Source: Hamadaea flava
GTDB taxonomy: Bacteria > Actinomycetota > Actinomycetes > Mycobacteriales > Micromonosporaceae
Assembly (NCBI RefSeq): GCF_024172085.1
Contig: NZ_JAMZDZ010000001.1
Location: 4,092,001-4,156,000 of the forward strand
Direction of reading: 5' to 3'
Length of the DNA stretch: 64,000 nt
The notes under the pieces are model-generated. The model saw only the letters and a program-made list of their open reading frames with translations, searched no databases and had not been told where the DNA came from. Shown here in pieces: positions 58,361-64,000 of the stretch. Position numbers and translations under genes: made by a program. Numbering within the stretch: the first letter of the stretch is position 1; each line of letters opens with the position of its first letter.

Positions 58361-60115
58361 TCAGGACTTGACGTAGGCGCCGAGGACGTCGAACTGGCTG
58401 AACTGGTTGACGAAGGTGCCGCCGACCTTCGGGCCGTAGATCGAGAAGTTACGGCCGTAGCGCAGCGGGATCACCGGGGCGTAGTCCTTCATGATCTGCT
58501 CGTCCAGCGGGCCGTACTGCTCGGAAGCGGCACCGCGGTCGGTCATCTCACGAAGCTCCTTGAGCTTGGCCACGATGGTCGGCTCGTTGAAGTAGGAGTA
58601 GTTGTTGTTGCCCTCGGGAACGATCTTCGAACCGTCCATCAGAACACCCAGGGTCGACTCAGCGTCGGACCAGTCCTGGCCCCACGCCGAGGTCATCAGG
58701 TCGCAGTCCACGCCCTTGACACCGATGGTGGTGTAGTAGTTCGCCCGCTCGATGAACTTGGTGGTGATGTCGAAACCAGCCCGCTTGAGGCCCTCGACGA
58801 TGACCGCGGCAACCGTCTGGTTCACCGTGGTGTTCGAGGTGCAGAAGGTCAGCTTCGGCACGGTCTTGCCCTCGAGGAGCTTCTTCGCCTTCTCGACGTC
58901 GCCGTGGTTGTCCGGCAGCGACGGGTAGACGTCGAACTTCTTGTAACCGGGCACCACCGGCGACAGGATCGTCGAGGCGGGGTCGGCGATGTCGTAACCA
59001 CCGACGGCCTTGAGGTAGGCGTCCCGGTCGAAGGCGTAGTTCAGCGCACGCCGCACGTCAACGTCGGTCACCCGAGTGGTGTTGATGTTGATGTAGTAGA
59101 CGTACTGGTTCGGGCCGGTCGCCACGCGCTTCATCAGCTCGGCGTTGCCCTTGACCTGCGGGATGGTGTCCGGCGGAACGTTGTCGATCATCACGGAGGC
59201 GGCGTCGTCGCCGGCGGCGGCGGTGAGCCGGTCGGTCTGCGCCTTCGCGTCACCGGTCATGTCGATCACGAACTGGTCGACGTACTGGTGACGGATCGGG
59301 TCCGACTTCGGGTCCCAGTTCGGGTTCTTCTCGAGAACCAGCTTGGTGCCCGGGACGTACTCCTTGGTCTTGTACGGACCCGACGAAACGAACTGGGTCT
59401 CGTACTTCTCCTTGGTGTCCTTCGCGGCCGGAACCGGCGTGGAGGTCGGGAACGCCAGGAGGAAGGGCAGCTCGGTGTGCGGCGCGTCGAACGTGAAGAT
59501 GATGGTCTTGTCGTCCGGCGTGCTGACGCCCGGGGCGTACGGCTTGTCCGCGGTCGGGCCGGCGTAGCCGCCGTCCTTGCCGTAGCTCTTGTCCAGGGCG
59601 GCCTGGAGGTACTGCGGGCCCTGCGCACCACGCGGTCCGAAGGAACGCGAGATCGAGTACGCGATGTCCTTGGAGGTGATGGCGGTGCCGTCGTCGAACT
59701 TGACGCCGTCACGCAGGGTGTACTTCCAGGTCTTACCGTTGTCGGTGGTCTCACCGGCGTTGGTCGCCAGGTCGCCGACCAGCTTCAGCGGCTCGCCCTC
59801 CTTGGGCGACTCGATGTAACCGGTCAGCGTGCGGTGGAACAGCTGGCTGTAAGAGAGCGCGTTCGACACGTAGATCATCTGCGGGTCGAGGTGCTCGAAA
59901 TCGCCGTCCTGAATGACGGTGATCTTGCCACCCGTGGTGTGGCCCTCGACGTCCGCGGCCGGCGTGACGGCCTCACCCTTGAAGTCGACGACGAAGGCTT
60001 GCTTCTTCGCCGTCTCGTTCTGGGTGCCGCCCCCGGTGTTCTTCGTGCAGGCTGCGCTCAACGCCACGCCCATGGCGAGCGCGCCAATGGCGACTGCCTT
60101 GAGGGTGTTTCGCAC
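58361..60115 (-). CDS. dppA: Oligopeptide-binding lipoprotein (family 5)
   Basis: 584 residues. Lipoprotein signal with lipobox LSAAC (Cys about 23), then a Gly/Thr linker. The mature part is a family-5 solute-binding protein, recognisable from GKTWKYTLRDGVKFDDGTAITSKDIAYSISR and the later VRRALNYAFDRDAYLKAVGG. It captures peptides outside the membrane and delivers them to DppBC. It is encoded between the two permeases, in the order dppC-dppA-dppB-dppD-dppF. The upstream gap (117 bp) carries AGGGTTTCTCC-like sequence without a clear hairpin. Confidence 0.93.
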   Translation of the reverse strand: MRNTLKAVAIGALAMGVALSAACTKNTGGGTQNETAKKQAFVVDFKGEAVTPAADVEGHTTGGKITVIQDGDFEHLDPQMIYVSNALSYSQLFHRTLTGYIESPKEGEPLKLVGDLATNAGETTDNGKTWKYTLRDGVKFDDGTAITSKDIAYSISRSFGPRGAQGPQYLQAALDKSYGKDGGYAGPTADKPYAPGVSTPDDKTIIFTFDAPHTELPFLLAFPTSTPVPAAKDTKEKYETQFVSSGPYKTKEYVPGTKLVLEKNPNWDPKSDPIRHQYVDQFVIDMTGDAKAQTDRLTAAAGDDAASVMIDNVPPDTIPQVKGNAELMKRVATGPNQYVYYININTTRVTDVDVRRALNYAFDRDAYLKAVGGYDIADPASTILSPVVPGYKKFDVYPSLPDNHGDVEKAKKLLEGKTVPKLTFCTSNTTVNQTVAAVIVEGLKRAGFDITTKFIERANYYTTIGVKGVDCDLMTSAWGQDWSDAESTLGVLMDGSKIVPEGNNNYSYFNEPTIVAKLKELREMTDRGAASEQYGPLDEQIMKDYAPVIPLRYGRNFSIYGPKVGGTFVNQFSQFDVLGAYVKS

Positions 60116-60232
60116 TAGGGTTTCTCCTTCCCATTTTACGCCCGGACACGTGGAGGGGTATCCGTCGGTGGCCGGGACGACTGTGGACCGAAGTTCTCCG
60201 CCGAGAACTCAGCGTTGCGATCAGCGAATCGA

Positions 60233-61300
60233 TCAGCGGTTGGACTTCGGGTCGAGGGCGTCTCGCATGGAGTCGCCGAAGAGGTTGAACGCGAGCACCA
60301 GGGCCCAGATCGAGACACCCGGGATGATCAGGTAGGCGAGGTCGCCGGACTGCATGTAACCGATGCTGTGGTTGATCATCCGGCCCCAGTCCGGTGTCGG
60401 CTGCTCCACGCCGATGCCAAGGAAGGACAGAGCCGCCTCGGCCGTGACCGTCGCCGGCAGGGCCAGCGAGAACGTCACCAGGATCGGCGCCCAGAGGTTC
60501 GGCAGGATCTGCTTGAACATGATGTGCCCACGACCGGCGCCGGCCGCGCGGGCGGCCTCGACGTACTCCCGCTCGCGCAGCGAGATCACCTGACCGCGGA
60601 CCAGCCGGGCGGTGCTCATCCAGCCGAAGACCGAGAAGACGACGATGATCGTGAGCATGCGCTCGGGCGCCGAGACGTAGCCGCTCGAGTCGGCGAGGTG
60701 GGTGTTGACGATCGGGATGATCGCGATCGCCATCAGCACGAACGGGAAGGCCAGCATGTAGTCGAAGAACCAGTTGAGGACCTGGTCGACCCAGCCGCCG
60801 AGGTAGCCGGCGACGATGCCGAGGACGACGCCGATCGCGACCGAGAGGATCGCGGCGAGGGACGCGACGATCAGCGACGTACGCGCGCCGTAGACGAACT
60901 GCATGAACAGGTCCCAGCCGGTCTGCGGCATGACGCCCAGGATGTGGATGTGGCCCGACGGGTTGTTGGTCGAGAAGTCGATGCCGCCGAAGTAGCCCAG
61001 CGGTAGGCCGTTGTTGTCCAGCAGGTCGGGGCTGTTGACCGTGGGACCGAGGCCGTAGATCTTCTCGATCAGCGGGGCCAGGATGGCGATGAGGATGAAG
61101 AAGCCCAGCACCCAGATGCTGCCCCGGGCGGTCCGGTCGCGACGCAGTCGCGACCAGGCGAGCTGGCCGGGTGACCGGCCGATGATCGCCTTCGGGGTCT
61201 TCGCACTCTCTTCCGTGGCCGCGACGTCGAGCACGCCCACGGCGCTGGAGTCGGCCGCGGGGGCCGCGGGCTCGGTGCCACGCGGGTTCGGCTCGCTCAT
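60233..61300 (-). CDS. dppC: Oligopeptide ABC transporter permease (DppC type)
   Basis: 355 residues. A long cytoplasmic N terminus (about 75 residues) with SPGQLAWSRLRRDRTARGS precedes six helices. The EAA loop is LREREYVEAARAAGAGRGHIMFKQILPNL. The C terminal GVSIWALVLAFNLFGDSMRDALDPK is typical of DppC/OppC. It is the promoter-proximal gene of the operon, diverging from tldD across 292 bp. Confidence 0.93.
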   Translation of the reverse strand: MSEPNPRGTEPAAPAADSSAVGVLDVAATEESAKTPKAIIGRSPGQLAWSRLRRDRTARGSIWVLGFFILIAILAPLIEKIYGLGPTVNSPDLLDNNGLPLGYFGGIDFSTNNPSGHIHILGVMPQTGWDLFMQFVYGARTSLIVASLAAILSVAIGVVLGIVAGYLGGWVDQVLNWFFDYMLAFPFVLMAIAIIPIVNTHLADSSGYVSAPERMLTIIVVFSVFGWMSTARLVRGQVISLREREYVEAARAAGAGRGHIMFKQILPNLWAPILVTFSLALPATVTAEAALSFLGIGVEQPTPDWGRMINHSIGYMQSGDLAYLIIPGVSIWALVLAFNLFGDSMRDALDPKSNR

Positions 61301-61580
61301 GCGCCCATCTCCTCATACGTAGGTTGCAGCGCACCCGGGGATGTGCTGCCCCAAGTGTCTGAGGGGACGGTAGTAGCAAGAAACGCCGTCGTGAAGGCTG
61401 CTCAACATCAGTTCGATAACAACCCCGTCACGGATGGGCTGACCGCCGCAACCTTCTGACGTGCTGTAAGCTGCCCTGCCAGGCCGCCCTGTGACGGTTG
61501 TTTCTCCTGTTACCTCTGTGAAACACAGGAAGACTTCCGTCCAAGATCAGGGAGTACGCAAAAGCGGGGAAACGGGCTTG

Positions 61581-61592
61581 TAGGGTCGGCAC
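61581..61592 (+). promoter_or_regulatory. -10 element of tldD, probably leaderless
   Basis: TAGGGT (61581-61586) fits TANNNT and lies six bases before the ATG of tldD (61593). There is no ribosome-binding sequence between. The remainder of 61301-61580 holds no recognisable gene; the dppC promoter must also lie there. Confidence 0.5.
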
Positions 61593-63029
61593 ATGTCGCA
61601 TTTCGACGTCGCCACCGTGGCAGTACAAGCCGCCCTCGACGCCGGTGCCCGATACGCGGACGCCCGTGTGATGCACCGACGCACGGAATCCATGAACGCG
61701 CGCAACGGCGAGATAGAGGATCTCACGCAGCAAGAAGACGCAGGCATCGGGGTACGCGCTCTGGTAGGGAGCGGTTGGGGCTTCTACGCGGTGCCCGACC
61801 TGAGCACCGCCGGGGCCCGCCTCGCCGGGCAGACCGCCGCCCGGATCGCGGCCGCCAGCACACAGGTCCCCGGGCCGCCGCTGGACCTCGTCCGGTCGCC
61901 GGCCACCACCGCCTCGTGGGCGTCCGCCTGCGAAGTCGACCCGTTGGGCGTACCCCTGGGGGAGAAGGGCGAGTTGCTGACCACGGCGACCCGCCTGATG
62001 GTCGAGCACGGCGCGGACCTGGCGGAGGGCCTGTACCAGGCTTGGGACACGCGCAAGTGGTTCGTGTCCAGCGAGGGCCACCGGATCGACCAGCACATCC
62101 GCGAGTGCGGCGGCGGCATCTCCGCCACCGTCGTGGGCGAGCACGAGACCCAGCGCCGGTCCTACCCCTCCTACCGCGGCCAGTACGGGACCCGCGGCTG
62201 GGAACTGGTCCGGGAGCTGGACCTGACCGCGCACGCGGCCCGGATCGCGGAGGAGGCGCGAGCACTGCTCACCGCCCCGGTCTGCCCGGCCGGCGAGACC
62301 ACGCTGATCCTCGGCGGCGAGCAGATGTGCCTGCAGATCCACGAGTCGGTCGGGCACGCCATCGAGCTGGACCGGATCCTGGGCTGGGAGGCGGCCTTCG
62401 CCGGCACGTCCTGGCTGGACCTGAGCAAGCTCGGCTCGCTGCGGTACGGCTCCGAGCTGATGAACATCACGATCGACCCGACGATCCCGGGTGCGCTGGG
62501 CTCGTTCGGCTTCGACGACGAGGGCACCCCGGCGCAGGCGCGCGATGCCGTCCGGGACGGCCGGTGGGTCGGCGTCCTGGCCGGCCGGGACTCCGCGGCT
62601 GTCGCCGGGCTGGACTATGGCGGCAGCGTCCGGTCCGACGGCTGGGCGCGGCTGCCCATGGTCCGGATGACCAACGTCGGCCTCGAACCCGGCCCGCACA
62701 CGCTGGAGGAGATCATCGCCGCCACCGACGACGGCATCCTCATGGACTTCAACCGGTCGTGGTCGATCGACGACAGGCGGCTCAACTTCCAGTTCGGCTG
62801 CGAGATCGGCTACGAGGTGAAGAACGGCAAGCTCGGCCGGATGCTGCGCAACCCGACCTACACCGGCATCGGCCCGCGGTTCTGGCAGTCGATGGACATG
62901 CTCTCCAACGAGACCGTCGCCTGGGGCACGCCCAACTGCGGCAAGGGACAACCCGGCCAGATCGGCCACACCGGGCACCCGGCGGCGCCGGCCCGATTCC
63001 AGAACGTCCGCGTGGGGGTCAAGGCATGA
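61593..63029 (+). CDS. tldD: TldD-type metallopeptidase subunit
   Basis: 478 residues. The N terminal half has the PmbA/TldD signature (ARYADARVMHRRTESMNARNGEIEDL, GIGVRALVGSGWGFYA). The zinc helix QMCLQIHESVGHAIELDRILG provides HExxxH. Near the C terminus there are GCEIGYEVKNGKLG and two cysteines, one in the CGKGQPGQIGHTG segment. TldD is the catalytic subunit of the TldD/TldE protease that trims unfolded peptides and, in some bacteria, matures modified peptides. tldE follows with an ATGA overlap. Confidence 0.93.
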   Translation: MSHFDVATVAVQAALDAGARYADARVMHRRTESMNARNGEIEDLTQQEDAGIGVRALVGSGWGFYAVPDLSTAGARLAGQTAARIAAASTQVPGPPLDLVRSPATTASWASACEVDPLGVPLGEKGELLTTATRLMVEHGADLAEGLYQAWDTRKWFVSSEGHRIDQHIRECGGGISATVVGEHETQRRSYPSYRGQYGTRGWELVRELDLTAHAARIAEEARALLTAPVCPAGETTLILGGEQMCLQIHESVGHAIELDRILGWEAAFAGTSWLDLSKLGSLRYGSELMNITIDPTIPGALGSFGFDDEGTPAQARDAVRDGRWVGVLAGRDSAAVAGLDYGGSVRSDGWARLPMVRMTNVGLEPGPHTLEEIIAATDDGILMDFNRSWSIDDRRLNFQFGCEIGYEVKNGKLGRMLRNPTYTGIGPRFWQSMDMLSNETVAWGTPNCGKGQPGQIGHTGHPAAPARFQNVRVGVKA

Positions 63030-64000
63030 GCTCCTCTCTCGCTGATCTCGCCCACCAGGTTCTCGATCTGGTACGCACAGCGGCGCCGACCGCCGAGGCA
63101 GCCGTCTCGGCCGACCGCACCGAACAGTGGCTGACCCGGTTCGCGACCTCCTTCATCCACCAGAACGTCGCCGATGAGACGACCTCGGTGACGCTGACCG
63201 TCCACGTCGACGGGCGTACCACCGTCGCGTCGACGACGCTGACCGACGACGCCGGACTCCGGGCGCTGGTCGAGCGGACGGTCGGCGCGACCCGGCTCGC
63301 CCCGCTCGACGCCGCCTGGCCCGGTCTCGTGCCGCCGGCGTCGCTCGCCGGGACGGGCACCGTCGACCAGTCCGTCCTGGCCGCCACACCCGACGACCGC
63401 GCCGGGGTCGTGCAGGCGTTCGTCCGGGCCGCCGGTGGCCTGGAGACCGCCGGCTACTGCCGCACCAAACACTGGACCGGGGCGTACGCGAACTCGGCCG
63501 GGCACTTCGTCGAAGGCGAGGCGACCTCGGCCGACTTCGACGGGATCGCCCGGAACGACGGCGCCGACTCGGCCGCCCGGATCTCGTCGACGCGCATGTC
63601 CGACCTGGACGGAGCGGCGCTCGGCGACCGGGTCGGCCGCAACGCGCGCACGCTCGCTTCGGCGATCGAACTCCCGGCCGGCGAGTACGAGGTCGTGCTG
63701 ATGCCGGAGGCGGTCGCTGACATCCTGACGAACTTCGCGTTCTACGGATTCAACGGAAAGCAGCACAACGAGGGCCGGTCCTTCGCCCGGCTCGGCGAGG
63801 CGCAGTTCGACCCGGCGATCACGCTCACCGACGACCCCGTCACGCCCGGCAACATCGGCCAGCCCTACGACGCCGAAGGCACGCCGCGGGGCGTATTGAG
63901 TCTGGTGGACGCCGGTGTCACGGCGGCGGTCGCCCACGATCGGCGTACGGCGGCGAAGGCTGAAGCGGCCAGCACCGGGCACTTCAGCGAAGGCGGCTGG
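63026..64000 (+). CDS. tldE: TldE/PmbA-type partner, 3' end beyond window
   Basis: ATG at 63026 overlaps the tldD stop. 325 codons are seen and the frame is open at the window end. The sequence is of the non-catalytic PmbA/TldE type: ARRYAD-like motifs are replaced by EAAVSADRTEQWLTRF, and GEYEVVLMPEAVADILTNFAFYGFNGKQ takes the place of the zinc helix, having no HExxxH. It forms the heterodimer with TldD and shapes the substrate channel. Confidence 0.9.
   Translation, partial: MSSSLADLAHQVLDLVRTAAPTAEAAVSADRTEQWLTRFATSFIHQNVADETTSVTLTVHVDGRTTVASTTLTDDAGLRALVERTVGATRLAPLDAAWPGLVPPASLAGTGTVDQSVLAATPDDRAGVVQAFVRAAGGLETAGYCRTKHWTGAYANSAGHFVEGEATSADFDGIARNDGADSAARISSTRMSDLDGAALGDRVGRNARTLASAIELPAGEYEVVLMPEAVADILTNFAFYGFNGKQHNEGRSFARLGEAQFDPAITLTDDPVTPGNIGQPYDAEGTPRGVLSLVDAGVTAAVAHDRRTAAKAEAASTGHFSEGGW

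Overview
The window is chromosomal DNA of a very GC-rich actinobacterium, most likely a filamentous Micromonosporaceae-type actinomycete. This rests on the gene set: WhiB7, the mycothiol genes mshB and mycoredoxin, AdnAB instead of RecBCD/AddAB, the FdxA-DapC pair, the succinylase branch of diaminopimelate synthesis (DapD/DapC/DapE), XRE/DUF5753 regulators and many GTG starts. The genus assignment is inference. No transposase, integrase, phage gene or CRISPR array is visible.

Layout. 1-560 is a minisatellite. 567-4950 holds small accessory genes: a NYN/PIN-like protein, a DUF998 membrane protein, a half-size MFS protein, a PadR regulator with its target, and two divergent genes that have both lost their 5' ends at one junction near 4600. 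5006-7102 is recQ between two initiator tRNA genes. 7299-35944 follows, with insertions, the order seen in Mycobacterium tuberculosis Rv3193c-Rv3202c: UPF0182, PDZ/Lon-like protease, zincin-like DUF2342, an E1-like protein, an ABC1 kinase, whiB7, uvrD2, mycoredoxin, nudC, adnB, adnA. The inserts are a phosphotransferase flanked by copies of the mycoredoxin 3' end, an XRE regulator, an ArsR-MFS pair, two M16 peptidases, a catalytically dead mycosin-like protein and a small membrane protein. 36298-39770 holds a DUF3152 metalloprotease-like protein, a LOG-family protein and a DUF4407 protein. 39781-45366 holds dapE and dapD, which diverge from one symmetric -10 element, then a two-gene module of a RecB/Cas4-like protein and an SF1 helicase. 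45401-50118 carries an aldo/keto reductase, pheA, tyrA, dapC and fdxA. 50188-54979 carries a GNAT protein, two small membrane proteins, mshB and a catalytically dead S9 peptidase-like protein. 55060-61300 is a complete oligopeptide/dipeptide ABC importer. 61593-64000 is tldD and the start of tldE.

How the genes fit together. DNA repair is dense (RecQ, UvrD2, AdnAB, and the RecB-like/SF1 pair). Thiol-redox and NAD metabolism are represented by mycoredoxin, MshB and NudC. The DAP, phenylalanine and tyrosine pathways sit close together. Proteolysis is over-represented: Lon-like, YgjP-like, M16 pair, DUF3152 and TldD/E, plus two serine-protease folds (S8 and S9) whose catalytic residues are gone.

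The most unusual features are two families of short dispersed repeats. One is a 59-bp palindromic element at three places; two copies are read in the same orientation and phase inside unrelated proteins (AdnA and the RecB-like protein). The other is a 57-bp element placed just past gene ends at three places, with a diverged fourth copy. Other points of note are four DnaA-box-like sites at 21, 21 and 11 bp spacing, a whiB7 attenuator preceded by a possible long leader ORF, and the RecB-like/helicase pair that resembles a split Dna2 with a degenerate nuclease site.
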